Assembly: GCA_028820505.1 (NCBI GenBank) | Contig: JAPPIT010000037.1 | Coordinates: forward strand, 6,596 to 49,615 | Source of the DNA: Defluviicoccus sp. | Lineage (GTDB): Bacteria > Pseudomonadota > Alphaproteobacteria > MPNO01 | Length of the DNA: 43,020 nt | Direction of reading: 5' to 3' | In this document: in pieces, positions 27,897 to 36,774 of the stretch | Position numbering within the stretch: the stretch's first letter is position 1 | How the letters are laid out: each line of letters begins with the position of its first letter | Notes under the pieces: model-generated | The model's database searches: none | Seen by the model: only the letters and a program-made list of their open reading frames with translations | What the model was told of the DNA's origin: nothing | Translations under genes and position numbers: made by a program

Positions 27897-29119
27897 TCGC
27901 GCCGGTCGTCGATGATCTTGCCGTCGTTGGGCAGGCTGCCGGCGTCGACCAGCTCGACCGCGACCCTGAGCTTGCATTCGGACCGGAACGTCCCCGCCAC
28001 CGCGTCCGCGAGGTCTTCCGGGCCGCCGCCGGTCTCGCACTGAAGCACCGGGGCGTCGATGCCGCCTTCCTCGTTCACGACGAGGCGCATCCGGCCGATC
28101 TCCGGGTGGCGTTCCAGGACGCGATCGATCTGCGCCGGGTCGACGAACATGCCGCGGATCTTGGTCCGCTGGTCGGCGCGGCCGAGCCATCCCCTGATCC
28201 GCGGCGCTGTCCGGCCGCACGGGCTCCGCCCCGGCATCATGGCCGAGAGATCGCCGGTGGCGAAGCGGAGCAGCGGGTAGTCCTCGTCGAGGAGCGTCAC
28301 CACCACCTCGCCGACCTCCCCCTCGGGCACCGGGGTGCCGGTCCCCGGGCGCACGATCTCGACGACGATCTCCTCGTCCAGGATCATGCCTTCGCGGGCT
28401 TCCGACTCGTAGGCGATCAGGCCGACATCGGCCGTGCCGTAGGATTGCAGGACGGCGATGCCGCGCTCGTCGTACTCCTTGCGGAGCGGCGGGAGCAGGG
28501 CGCCGCCGCCGACCCCGCCGCGGCGGATCGAGGAGACGTCGGCGCCGGTCTCGTCCGCCTTGTCGAGGACGATCTTGAGGAAGTCCGGCGTGCCGGCATA
28601 GCCGACCGGCCGGAAACGGCGGATCGCCTCGATCTGGCTCTCTGTCTGGCCGGTGCCGCCCGGAATGACCGGACAGCCGATCGCCGCCGCCGCGCCGTCG
28701 AACATCATGCCGGCCGGGGTGAAGTGGTAGGAGAAGCAGTTGAGCACGATGTCGCCCGCGCGGAACCCGGCGGCGTGCAGCGCGCGGGCCATCCGCCAGT
28801 AATCCGGACGCCGCCCCTGCGGTTCGGCGATCGGCCCCGGCGACAGGAACAGGCGGGTCAGCTTCCCGTCAGGCAGCCGGTTGAGCCCGCCGAAGGGCGG
28901 CATCCCGGCCTGGCGCTCCATCAGATCGCCCTTGCGGATGACCGGGAGTTCCGCGAGCGCTTCCCGGCTCGCGATGTCGCCCGGCTCGACCCCCGACAGC
29001 AGCGCGGCCTGTCCGGCGGTTTCCCTGGCGCGCGCCACTTGCCGCGGCAGCGCTTCCATCAGCCGGGCCTCCCGCTCGTCGGGAGAGCGCGTCTCGAGCG
29101 CATCGAAATAGGCGGTCAT
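27887..29119 (-). CDS. PaaK-like acyl/aryl-CoA ligase family protein
   Basis: This encodes a 410-residue member of the phenylacetate-CoA ligase family of adenylate-forming enzymes. Matching segments are FSYHFTPAGMMFDGAAAAIG, GYAGTPDFLK, LQSYGTADVGLIAYE, FATGDLSAMM and RADQRTKIRGMFVDPAQ. The usual ATP-binding SSGTTGKP is replaced by FLSPGPIAEPQGRRP around residues 93-107, so the nucleotide loop is altered. It is downstream of livF by 129 bases on the same strand as the fadD-liv genes, suggesting a role with the imported acid. The start is ATG 29119 with only a weak ribosome-binding site. Confidence 0.85.
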   Translation of the reverse strand: MTAYFDALETRSPDEREARLMEALPRQVARARETAGQAALLSGVEPGDIASREALAELPVIRKGDLMERQAGMPPFGGLNRLPDGKLTRLFLSPGPIAEPQGRRPDYWRMARALHAAGFRAGDIVLNCFSYHFTPAGMMFDGAAAAIGCPVIPGGTGQTESQIEAIRRFRPVGYAGTPDFLKIVLDKADETGADVSSIRRGGVGGGALLPPLRKEYDERGIAVLQSYGTADVGLIAYESEAREGMILDEEIVVEIVRPGTGTPVPEGEVGEVVVTLLDEDYPLLRFATGDLSAMMPGRSPCGRTAPRIRGWLGRADQRTKIRGMFVDPAQIDRVLERHPEIGRMRLVVNEEGGIDAPVLQCETGGGPEDLADAVAGTFRSECKLRVAVELVDAGSLPNDGKIIDDRRDYG

Positions 29120-29248
29120 CGTTCGGGGCTCATACGGACTGCTTGACAGGCGCTCGGCGGGCGCGGGTCGTCGACGGGCATGACGGGAGAAGCGTCGTGT
29201 TGCGGCCCCCCCCGCCCCGTCAAGCGATCTACACAAGCCTCCATCGGT

Positions 29249-30061
29249 TCAGGCGAGCCAGCGCTTGCGGCGGCGGTAGGATTTGACGTCCCGGTAGCTC
29301 TTGCGGCCGGAGGAGGAGAGGCCGAGATAGAACTCCTTCACGTCCTCGTTCTCGCGCAGCGTCGCGGCCTCGCCGTCGAGGACCACGCGGCCGTTCTCCA
29401 GGATGTAGCCGTAGCGCGCATAGCGCAGCGCCATGTTGGTGTTCTGCTCGGCGAGCAGGATGGTCACGCCCTCCTCCTCGTTGAGGCGCGACACGATCCC
29501 GAAGATTTCTTCCACGAGCTGCGGCGCGAGGCCCATCGAAGGCTCGTCGAGCAGCATCATCTTGGGCCGCGTCATCAGCGCACGGGCGATCGCGGTCATC
29601 TGCTGTTCGCCGCCCGAGGTGTAGCCGGCCTGCGCCCTGCGGCGCTCCTTGAGGCGCGGAAAATAGCGGTAGACGAGGTCGAGGTCGTCGGCGAAGTTCT
29701 TCTTGTCGCCCCGGATATAGGCGCCGGTCAGCAAGTTTTCCTCGACCGTCAAATGCTCGAAGCAGTGGCGGCCCTCCATCACCTGGACGACGCCGCGGGT
29801 GACGAGATCGTGGGCCGAGAGCTTCTCGATCCGCTCGTCGCGGTACTCGATGGTGCCCTTGGTGACGTCCCCCCGCTCGGCGCGGAGCAGGTTGGAGATC
29901 GCCTTGAGCGTGGTCGTCTTGCCGGCCCCGTTGGCGCCGAGGAGGGCCACGATGCCCCCCTCGGGAACGTGGAAGGAAACGCCCTTCAGGACCAGGATCA
30001 CCCGGTCGTAGATCACCTCAATGTTGTTCACATTGAGAAGGGCGCTTCCGTTCTCCGCCAT
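29249..30061 (-). CDS. livF: Liv-type ABC transporter ATPase (LivF)
   Basis: This encodes a 270-residue ATPase. Walker A is GANGAGKTT (residues about 42-50), the signature is SGGEQQM, Walker B is KMMLLDEPSMGLAP and the switch histidine position reads LLAEQNTN, as is normal for LivF. A basic tail of about 25 residues (SGRKSYRDVKSYRRRKR) extends past the usual FYLG end; similar tails occur in LivF proteins from fadD-linked clusters. It begins 31 bases after the livK-like stop. Confidence 0.94.
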   Translation of the reverse strand: MAENGSALLNVNNIEVIYDRVILVLKGVSFHVPEGGIVALLGANGAGKTTTLKAISNLLRAERGDVTKGTIEYRDERIEKLSAHDLVTRGVVQVMEGRHCFEHLTVEENLLTGAYIRGDKKNFADDLDLVYRYFPRLKERRRAQAGYTSGGEQQMTAIARALMTRPKMMLLDEPSMGLAPQLVEEIFGIVSRLNEEEGVTILLAEQNTNMALRYARYGYILENGRVVLDGEAATLRENEDVKEFYLGLSSSGRKSYRDVKSYRRRKRWLA

Positions 30062-30092
30062 GCCAACGGTTCCGTTACTACGCGCGAGGGAT

Positions 30093-31418
30093 TCAGCCTT
30101 CCTTCGAACAATCGCGCGGCGTGATGTTGTTCTCCTTCGCGTACTTGGCGGCTTCCGCCTCGACTAGGCCGCGCACGATGTCGTACATCGGCGTGTACCA
30201 TTTCGAGACCAGCTTCCACTGCTTGCCGTCCCACTGCTGGAAGATCACCGGTCCGCCGCCCTCGTGGTCCTCGCAGGTGATGCGGTGGGCCTGCATGAAG
30301 TCCTTGAAGCCGAGCTTGGTCAGCTTGTCCTGGGTCAGGTTGAGATTCTCCATGCCCCAGCGGACCTGCTCGCCGGTCATCGGCTTGTTGCCGTACTTGC
30401 CCATCGCGGTGCGAATGGCCTCGGTGTTGTAGACCATGTTCACCAGGCCGCGGTTATAGAGCACCTCGCCCCAGTTGTTCTTCTTCGCCGCCTCCACATC
30501 GCCGTTATAGATCGTCTTGAGGATCTGCTGGTGGACGTCGTAGCCGGAGCCGACGCCGTGGAAGGTCGCCGCCTTGTAGCCCTTGGCGGCCTCGCCGGCC
30601 GGGCGGACGTCGCTCTCGGAGCCCGACCACCAGACCCCGATGAACCTGTCCATCGGATACTTGATGGCGGCGGCTTCCTTGATCGCGACCTGGTTCATCA
30701 CGCCCCAGCCCCACATGAAGATGTAGTCGGGCTTCTGGCGGCGGACCTGCAGCCAGGTCGATTTCTGCTCCTGCCCCGGATGGTCGACCGCGAGCAGGTT
30801 GAGGTTGTAGCCGTGCTTCTCCGACAGGACCTTCAACGTCGGGATCGGCTCCTTGCCGTAAGCCGAGTTGTGGTAGATCAGGGTGATCTTCTTGCCCTTG
30901 AGCTTGTCGAGGCCGCCCTCCTGCTCGCCGACATACTTGATGAACGCGGTCGCCTGGCTCCAGTAGCTGGTCGGCGCGGTGAAGGCCCATTTGAAGACCC
31001 GCCCGTCGCCCGCCGCGGTGCGGCCGTAGCCCATCGAATGGACCGGCACCTTGTCGACGCTCGCCTTGGGGATCAGCTGGTAGGTGATGCCGGTGCTGTA
31101 GGGGTTGATGATCGCCGCCCCGGCCGCGCCCTTCTTCTTCAGCTTCTCGTAGCACTCGACGCCGAGCTTGGTGTTGTACTTGGTCTCGCACTCCTCGGAG
31201 ACGATCTTGACGCCGTTGATTCCGCCGTCGCGCGCGTTCAGGAGCTTGATGTAGTCGTGTATGCCGTTCGCCGTCGGAATCCCGTTCGGCGCATAGGGCC
31301 CCGTGCGGTAAACCAGAAGCGGGATGAAAACTTCTCCCGCCGCCATCGCGGTGACCGGAACGGCGGGCAGGCCGACCGCCGCGGCGGTCAGCACCAGGCC
31401 CAGTTTCTTGAGATTCAT
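30093..31418 (-). CDS. Liv-type ABC transporter substrate-binding protein
   Basis: This encodes a 441-residue periplasmic binding protein of the LivK/Peripla_BP_6 type. The signal peptide is residues about 1-27 (KKLGLVLTAAAVGLPAVPVT). The mature part begins GEVFIPLLVYRTGPYAPNG and has NARDGGINGVKIVSEECET, the ligand-loop and the late ITCEDHEGGGPVIFQQWDG. It is larger than amino-acid-binding LivK, fitting the branch that recognises aliphatic or aromatic carboxylates, though the ligand is unproven. AGGGAGGACATC precedes ATG 31418. A 127-base gap separates it from livM. Confidence 0.92.
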   Translation of the reverse strand: MNLKKLGLVLTAAAVGLPAVPVTAMAAGEVFIPLLVYRTGPYAPNGIPTANGIHDYIKLLNARDGGINGVKIVSEECETKYNTKLGVECYEKLKKKGAAGAAIINPYSTGITYQLIPKASVDKVPVHSMGYGRTAAGDGRVFKWAFTAPTSYWSQATAFIKYVGEQEGGLDKLKGKKITLIYHNSAYGKEPIPTLKVLSEKHGYNLNLLAVDHPGQEQKSTWLQVRRQKPDYIFMWGWGVMNQVAIKEAAAIKYPMDRFIGVWWSGSESDVRPAGEAAKGYKAATFHGVGSGYDVHQQILKTIYNGDVEAAKKNNWGEVLYNRGLVNMVYNTEAIRTAMGKYGNKPMTGEQVRWGMENLNLTQDKLTKLGFKDFMQAHRITCEDHEGGGPVIFQQWDGKQWKLVSKWYTPMYDIVRGLVEAEAAKYAKENNITPRDCSKEG

Positions 31419-31545
31419 GATGTCCTCCCTTGAGGTCATTGACGTTTACGCCCGCCGGCCCGACATCGCCCGACCCGCGAATATTCCAACCCGGAACGCG
31501 CGGGAAACGCTATCACGCGCCCGAATCCGGCGTCAACCGAACCCG

Positions 31546-32622
31546 TCAGTAGGGGAACGGCCATCGCCGCAGCTTTTCCTTGCCGATCTGCCACAGGCGG
31601 GCGAGACCGGCCGGCTCGAAGATCAGGAAGACGACGATCAGCGAGCCGAAGATCATGACTTCCAGGTGCTTCTGGAAATCGACCGGCATCGAGAGCCCGA
31701 CGAGCTGCGGCGCGTTGGTCAGGAAGATCGGCAGCAGCCAGATGAAGGCGGCCCCGAGATAGGCGCCCAGGATGCTGCCCAGCCCGCCGATGATGATCAT
31801 GAACAGGACTTCGAAGGACACGAAGATGTCGAACGCCTCGGTCTCCGCGCTGCCGAGATAGGAGAACAGCAGCAGCGCGCCCGCCACCCCGCAATAGAAC
31901 GAGCTGATCGCGAACGCGAGCAGCTTGTTGGGGAGCAGGCGGATGCCGATGATCTCGGCGGCGATATCCATGTCCCGGATCGCCATCCAGTGCCGTCCGA
32001 CCCTGCCGCGCACCAGGTTCTTGGCGAGCAGGCCGCCCAGGATGCAGAAGGTGAGAACCAGCAGATAGCGCGTTTCCGCGGTTGCCGTCGGGCCGGTCAG
32101 CATGACGCCCGCGACCTCGCGCGGCGGCGCGATTATCGTCCCGCTGGAGTTGTAATTGTACCACCAGGGAACGCGATTGAACATCCAGATGAGGAAAAAT
32201 TGCGCCGCAAGCGTGGCGACCGCGAGATAAAATCCCTTGATCCGCAGGCTCGGCAGGCCGAAGATTATGCCGATAAGCGCGGCCGAGACGCCGGACAGGA
32301 TAAAAACGACGATGATGTTGAGCTCGGGAAAGCCGGTCGCAAGCTTGTAGGCCGAGTAGGCGCCGACCGCCATGAACGCGCCGGTGCCGAGGGAAAGCTG
32401 CCCGGCATAGCCGGTAAGAATGTTCAGTCCGACCGCGGCGATCGCAAATATCAGCAGCGGAATCAGCACCGCCTGCAGCCAGTATTCCGACGCGATCAGG
32501 GGAATTACGATATAGGCGAACGCGATTATCGCGAACAGGAAAACGCGGTCCTGGAAGATCGGGAAGATCGCCTGGTCGGCGGCGTAGGTGGTCTTGAACT
32601 GGCCTGTTTCGCGGTAGAGCAT
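31546..32622 (-). CDS. livM: Liv-type ABC transporter permease (LivM)
   Basis: This encodes a 358-residue permease with about ten hydrophobic segments. The family core is NILTGYAGQLSLGTGAFMAV, then SLRIKGFYLAVATLA, the cytoplasmic coupling loop RHWMAIRDMDIAAEIIG and GGLGSILGAYLGAAFIWLLP. An N-terminal extension of about 25 residues precedes the first helix. It begins 3 bases after the livH stop and pairs with LivH to form the channel. Confidence 0.94.
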   Translation of the reverse strand: MLYRETGQFKTTYAADQAIFPIFQDRVFLFAIIAFAYIVIPLIASEYWLQAVLIPLLIFAIAAVGLNILTGYAGQLSLGTGAFMAVGAYSAYKLATGFPELNIIVVFILSGVSAALIGIIFGLPSLRIKGFYLAVATLAAQFFLIWMFNRVPWWYNYNSSGTIIAPPREVAGVMLTGPTATAETRYLLVLTFCILGGLLAKNLVRGRVGRHWMAIRDMDIAAEIIGIRLLPNKLLAFAISSFYCGVAGALLLFSYLGSAETEAFDIFVSFEVLFMIIIGGLGSILGAYLGAAFIWLLPIFLTNAPQLVGLSMPVDFQKHLEVMIFGSLIVVFLIFEPAGLARLWQIGKEKLRRWPFPY

Positions 32623-32625
32623 GAA

Positions 32626-33564
32626 TCAGACCCTCTCGATGATGCGCTCGCCGAACAGGCCTTGCGGCCTGACGAACAGGAAGGCCAGCGCGAGCACGTA
32701 GGCGAACCAGTTCTCGATGGCGCCGCCGACGGCGGGGCCCCAGTAGACTTCCGCGATCTTCTCGCCCACGCCGATGATCAGGCCGCCGACGATCGCCCCC
32801 GGCACCGAGGTGAAGCCGCCCAGGATCAGCACCGGAAGGGCCTTGAGCGCGATCAGCGAGAGCGAGAACTGCACCCCGCTCTTCGCGCCCCAGACGATCC
32901 CGGCGACGAGCGCCACGATGCCCGCGACCGACCAGACGATGATCCAGATCTTCTTGAGCGGAATGCCCACCGACAGCGCCGCCTGGTGGTCGTCGGCGAC
33001 CGCCCGGAGCGCCCGCCCGGTGGGCGTGTACTGGAAGAAGAACGCGAGCCCGGTCACCAGAAGCGCGCAGGCAATCGCCGCGATCAGGTCGAAGCTGTTG
33101 AACAGCATGCCGGCGACATCGACCGGAACGTCCGGGATTCCGATGTCGAGCTTCTTGACATTGGAGCCCCACAACGTCTCGCCGAACCCCTCCAGGAAGA
33201 AGGTCAGCCCGATCGTCGACATGAACAGGATGATGTCCGGCTGGTTGATCAGGTGGCGCAGCACCAGGAGCTCCACCAGATAGGCGAGCGCCACCATCGC
33301 CGCCATGGTGACGATGAAGGCGAGCCACACCGGCAGGCCGAGCTCCATCAGCCCGACCAGGGTGAGCGCGGCGAACAGCACCATCGCCCCTTGCGCGAAG
33401 TTGAACACGCCGGACGCCTTGAAGATCAGCACGAAGCCGAGCGCCACCAGCGAATAGAGCACGCCGGTCAGCAGGCCGTTGAACACGACCTCGCCGAAAA
33501 AGACCGGGAAGTCCTGCGCGATCATGACGAACGGCGTGATCGTGACCGACTCGAGAAACTCCAT
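32626..33564 (-). CDS. livH: Liv-type ABC transporter permease (LivH)
   Basis: This encodes a 312-residue permease. Conserved segments are LLTGVLYSLVALGFVLIFKA, SGVFNFAQGAMVLFAALTL, the coupling loop TPTGRALRAVADDHQAALSV and ILGGFTSVPGAIVGGLIIGV. About eight membrane segments are visible. ATG 33564 lies 24 bases after the livG stop. It acts with LivM, LivG and LivF. Confidence 0.94.
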   Translation of the reverse strand: MEFLESVTITPFVMIAQDFPVFFGEVVFNGLLTGVLYSLVALGFVLIFKASGVFNFAQGAMVLFAALTLVGLMELGLPVWLAFIVTMAAMVALAYLVELLVLRHLINQPDIILFMSTIGLTFFLEGFGETLWGSNVKKLDIGIPDVPVDVAGMLFNSFDLIAAIACALLVTGLAFFFQYTPTGRALRAVADDHQAALSVGIPLKKIWIIVWSVAGIVALVAGIVWGAKSGVQFSLSLIALKALPVLILGGFTSVPGAIVGGLIIGVGEKIAEVYWGPAVGGAIENWFAYVLALAFLFVRPQGLFGERIIERV

Positions 33565-33588
33565 GCCCGCTTCCCCGCTCGCCCGCCG

Positions 33589-34386
33589 TCAGTCGCGCAC
33601 CACGCCGAGATAGGCGGCGATCACTTCCTCGTTCCCGCGCACCTCGTCGGGCGAGCCGTCGGCGATGAGGCGGCCGTAATCGAGAACCACCACGCGGTCG
33701 GAAATGTCCATCACCACGCCCATGTCGTGCTCGATCAGCGCGATGGTGGTGCCGAACTCGTCGTTCACGTCGAGCACGAACCGGCACATGTCCTCTTTTT
33801 CCTCGGAGTTCATGCCCGCCATCGGCTCGTCGAGCAGGAGCAGGTCGGGTTCGGCGGCGAGCGCGCGGCCGAGCTCGACCCGCTTCTGCAGCCCGTAGGG
33901 CAGCCGTCCGACCGGAACCCGCCGGATGGCCTCGATCTCGAGAAATTCGATCACCCTCTCGACATGCGCCCGGTGCTCCAGCTCCTCGCGCCGCGCCGGC
34001 CCGACGTAGAGCGCCTGCCACAGGAAGTTCCGGCGCATCATCGTGTTGCGCCCGGTCATGATGTTGTCGAGGGTGCTCATGCCGCGGAACAGAGCGATGT
34101 TCTGGAAGGTCCGGGCGATCCCCTGGCGCGCCGCCTGGTCCGGCCTCATCCGCGTCCGGGTCTCGCCCTTGTAGGTGATGGTGCCGTCGTCCGGGTGGTA
34201 GAAGCCGTTGATCACGTTGAGCATCGACGACTTGCCGGCGCCGTTGGGGCCGATGATCGCGCGGATCTCGCCTTCGCGGATGTCGAAGCTTACGTCGTCG
34301 AGCACGGTGACGCCGCCGAAGGCGAGCGAGATGCCGTCGAGGCGAAGGATCGGAGCCTGCGCGGTCGCCTCTTCCGCTGCGCTCAC
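33589..34386 (-). CDS. livG: Liv-type ABC transporter ATPase (LivG)
   Basis: This encodes a 265-residue ATPase. Walker A is IGPNGAGKSS, the Q-loop is IARTFQNIALF, the signature region reads LPYGLQKRVELGRALA, Walker B is DLLLLDEPMAGM and the switch is IEHDMGVVMDISDR. The start is GTG 34386, overlapping the fadD-like stop in GTGA, which places it within the frame that was open from further upstream. Translation is therefore coupled to the ligase gene. Confidence 0.94.
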   Translation of the reverse strand: MSAAEEATAQAPILRLDGISLAFGGVTVLDDVSFDIREGEIRAIIGPNGAGKSSMLNVINGFYHPDDGTITYKGETRTRMRPDQAARQGIARTFQNIALFRGMSTLDNIMTGRNTMMRRNFLWQALYVGPARREELEHRAHVERVIEFLEIEAIRRVPVGRLPYGLQKRVELGRALAAEPDLLLLDEPMAGMNSEEKEDMCRFVLDVNDEFGTTIALIEHDMGVVMDISDRVVVLDYGRLIADGSPDEVRGNEEVIAAYLGVVRD

Positions 34387-36350
34387 GCGGCGCTCCTCTC
34401 CGCTTCCGCCGGGGCGATGTCGCGGATCTGCAGATCGGCGCGGACCGTGCCCTTGCGGCCGTCCTCGAACGTGACCTCGGTCTCGATCCCGCAGCGGTCC
34501 CGCCCGGAGTAGAGGGCCTCGATCAGGGAGCCGTACTTCTCCGAGACGTGGCGCCGGCGGACCTTGCGGGTCCGCGTCAGCTCCCCGTCGTCCGCGTCGA
34601 GCTGCTTGTGGAGCACGAGGAAGCGCCTGATCTGCGCGCCGGCGAGGTCGGCGTCGGCGGCGAGGTCGCGGTTCACCTGTTCCACCCGGCCCTGGATGAT
34701 GTCGTAGACCCGCGGCAGGCCGGCCAGCTCCTGGTAGCTGGCGTAGGAAATGCCGTTGCGCTCGGCCCAGTCGCCCATCGCCTCGAGGTCGATGTTGATG
34801 AAGGCGGTCACGCAGTCGCGCCCGTCGCCGAAGCAGACGGCCTCGAAGATGTCGGGAAAGAACTTGAGCTTGTTCTCGATGTATTTGGGGGCGAACAGCG
34901 TGCCGTCGGTCAGCCGGCCCACGTCCTTCGCCCGGTCGATGATCTTGAGATGCCCCTCGCCGTCGATGAAGCCGGCGTCGCCGGTGCGGCACCAGCCGTC
35001 CCCGGTCTTGGTCTCCGCGGTCGCTTCCGGGTTGCGGAAATACTCGACGAACACGCCGGGGCCGCGGAACTGGACCTCGTTGTCCTCGATCCTGAGCTCG
35101 ACCTCCGCCGCGGGCCGCCCGACGGTGTCCGACCGGACCTCGCCGTTCGGCTGGATGGTGATGAACACGCTCGCCTCGGTCATGCCGTAGAGCTGTTTCA
35201 GGTTGAACCCGATGCTGCGGTAGAAGTCGAAGATATCGGGTCCGATCGCCTCGCCCGCGGTGTAGCCGAGCTTCACCCGCGTCAGGCCGAGCGTGTTGAG
35301 GAGCGGCCGGAAGATCAGCAGCGCGCCCAGCGCGTAGTGGAGGCGGGCGGAAGACCCCACCGTCTCGCCGTCGAGGATCCGCTTGCCGTGGACCTTGGCG
35401 ACCTCGAGGAAGTGGAAGAACAGCTTCCGCTTCACCCAGCCCGAATCCTGGATGCGGATCATCACCGTGGTCAGGATGTTCTCGAAGATCCGGGGCGGCG
35501 CGAAGAAATAGGTCGGCCCCACCTCCCACAGATCGTTGAGCACGGTCTCGGCCGATTCCGGGCAGGAAACGCAGAACCCCGCCACCAGCGCCTGGCCGCA
35601 GGAGAACATGTGATCGCCCACCCAGGCCATCGGCAGGTAGGCGAGCACCTCGTCGCCCTCGCCGAGCCCCTCCTGGCGGACCGAGTTGAGCGCGCTGACC
35701 AGCACGTTGCGGTAGGAGAGGACGACGCCCTTCGGGTTTCCCGTCGTGCCGGAGGTGTAGAGGATGACCGACGTGTCGTCCGCCGCGCCGCGCGCGACCT
35801 CCCCGTCGTAGAACCCCGGATGTTCCGCGTCGTAATCCCGGCCCCGCCGCGTCAGCTCCCCGGTGCTGCACAGGAACGCCTCGCTGTAGTTCCTGAGCCC
35901 GCGCGGGTCGTGGTAGATCACCCCCTCGATGGTCGGGCACTCGTCCTTGATCTCGAGGACCTTGTCGACCTGCTCCTGGTCCTCCGCGAAGACGAACCGC
36001 ACCTCGGCGTTGTTCAGCACGTAGCGCGTCTCGTCGGCGACCGAATCCTGGTAGATCGGCACCGGCACCCCGCCGAGCGACTGGATCGCGAGGATGGCGT
36101 TGTAGAGGACCGGCCGGTTGTCGCCGATGATCGACACCCGGTCGCCGCGCTCGAGGCCGAGCGTCTTGAGCCCGCAGGCGATCTCCCGCGCCTGCGCCGC
36201 GGCCTCGCCCCAGGTCACGGTCTCCCAGATGCCGAGATGCTTTTCCCTCAAACAGGGCCGGTCGCCCCGGATCTCCGCGTTGCGCCGGAGCAGCTTGGGC
36301 GAGGTGTCGTAGCGCGAAAGATCCGGGAGCGCGTTCGCGGCGCCGGTCAT
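34383..36350 (-). CDS. Long-chain acyl-CoA synthetase-like AMP-ligase
   Basis: This encodes a 655-residue adenylate-forming ligase of the long-chain fatty acyl-CoA synthetase group. The ATP-binding loop is YTSGTTGNPKG (198-208), the adenine site YGMTEASVFI, and GWCRTGDAGFIDGEGHLKII followed by DRAKD gives the hinge and A8 motifs. It likely activates the imported carboxylic acid as a CoA thioester. I take ATG 36350 because GAGGAG lies 9 bases upstream; ATG 36368 is an alternative giving six more residues. It is the first gene of the fadD-livGHM-livK-livF-paaK-like set. The actual acyl substrate is unknown. Confidence 0.92.
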   Translation of the reverse strand: MTGAANALPDLSRYDTSPKLLRRNAEIRGDRPCLREKHLGIWETVTWGEAAAQAREIACGLKTLGLERGDRVSIIGDNRPVLYNAILAIQSLGGVPVPIYQDSVADETRYVLNNAEVRFVFAEDQEQVDKVLEIKDECPTIEGVIYHDPRGLRNYSEAFLCSTGELTRRGRDYDAEHPGFYDGEVARGAADDTSVILYTSGTTGNPKGVVLSYRNVLVSALNSVRQEGLGEGDEVLAYLPMAWVGDHMFSCGQALVAGFCVSCPESAETVLNDLWEVGPTYFFAPPRIFENILTTVMIRIQDSGWVKRKLFFHFLEVAKVHGKRILDGETVGSSARLHYALGALLIFRPLLNTLGLTRVKLGYTAGEAIGPDIFDFYRSIGFNLKQLYGMTEASVFITIQPNGEVRSDTVGRPAAEVELRIEDNEVQFRGPGVFVEYFRNPEATAETKTGDGWCRTGDAGFIDGEGHLKIIDRAKDVGRLTDGTLFAPKYIENKLKFFPDIFEAVCFGDGRDCVTAFINIDLEAMGDWAERNGISYASYQELAGLPRVYDIIQGRVEQVNRDLAADADLAGAQIRRFLVLHKQLDADDGELTRTRKVRRRHVSEKYGSLIEALYSGRDRCGIETEVTFEDGRKGTVRADLQIRDIAPAEAERSAA

Positions 36351-36544
36351 GACCGTCTCCTCGTCCATCGGTCGACTGCCAGGGGACGAGGGCACGGCGG
36401 CAGGATACGCGCACGCCTCGACGACCGGTCGCGGGAATATGCCACGGTCCTTATGGATGACCGGCGAAGCGTTGGCAACCGTCTATCGGAGCGGATGCGG
36501 GACCCGGATTTCGGCACGCCGCACACCGCGTCCCCGCCCAGGCT

Positions 36545-36634
36545 GTCACCCCGGACTTGATCCGGGGTCCAGGGCACCCCGTTCCGACGGCGGCGCACGT
36601 GGCCCTGGACCCCGGCGCTCCGGCCGGGGAGACA
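36545..36634. repeat. GTCACCCCGGA-type palindromic repeat
   Basis: Two inverted arms (36545-36576 and 36602-36634) share TGTCACCCCGG / CCGGGGAGACA ends and a perfect GGTCCAGGGC / GCCCTGGACC inner part, around a 25-base loop. It has the same two-arm plan as the TGCCCGGAC family but a different core. Only one copy is present in the window. Confidence 0.8.
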
Positions 36635-36691
36635 GCCTCGATATTCCCGACCGTCTGGGGGCTTCCGTTCGACTCCGAAGCCGGTTCCTGA

Positions 36692-36707
36692 TGTTTCACG
36701 TGAAACA
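36692..36707. other. parS-like centromere site
   Basis: TGTTTCACGTGAAACA is a perfect 16-bp palindrome, extending to 18 bp as ATGTTTCACGTGAAACAT (36691-36708). It matches the conserved chromosomal parS sequence bound by ParB in most bacteria. It lies in non-coding DNA. ParB loaded here would spread and help segregate the replication-origin region. parA and parB are not in the window. Confidence 0.85.
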
Positions 36708-36774
36708 TTGGTCCGATATGGGACTATTTTTCGCATCCCCAGGGGACGCAACCGCTCCCCCGCCGTCCCCCCGC

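Larger units (their letters stand above)
36351..36774. other. Non-coding region upstream of the fadD-like gene
   Basis: I find no supportable gene here. The region must hold the promoter of the minus-strand fadD-liv operon, which I cannot define. It contains one palindromic repeat at 36545-36634 and the parS-like site at 36692-36707. Open frames that cross it are shadows of repeat DNA. Confidence 0.6.

Noticed and set aside
31324..34512. A 1062-codon open frame on the plus strand
   Set aside because: It is antisense to livM, livH and livG, with composition rich in Asp/Arg/His and no recognisable domain.
36451..36708. A minus-strand frame beginning MFHVKH, like many RsmG proteins
   Set aside because: The six residues are simply the translation of the parS palindrome; what follows does not resemble RsmG and crosses a palindromic repeat.
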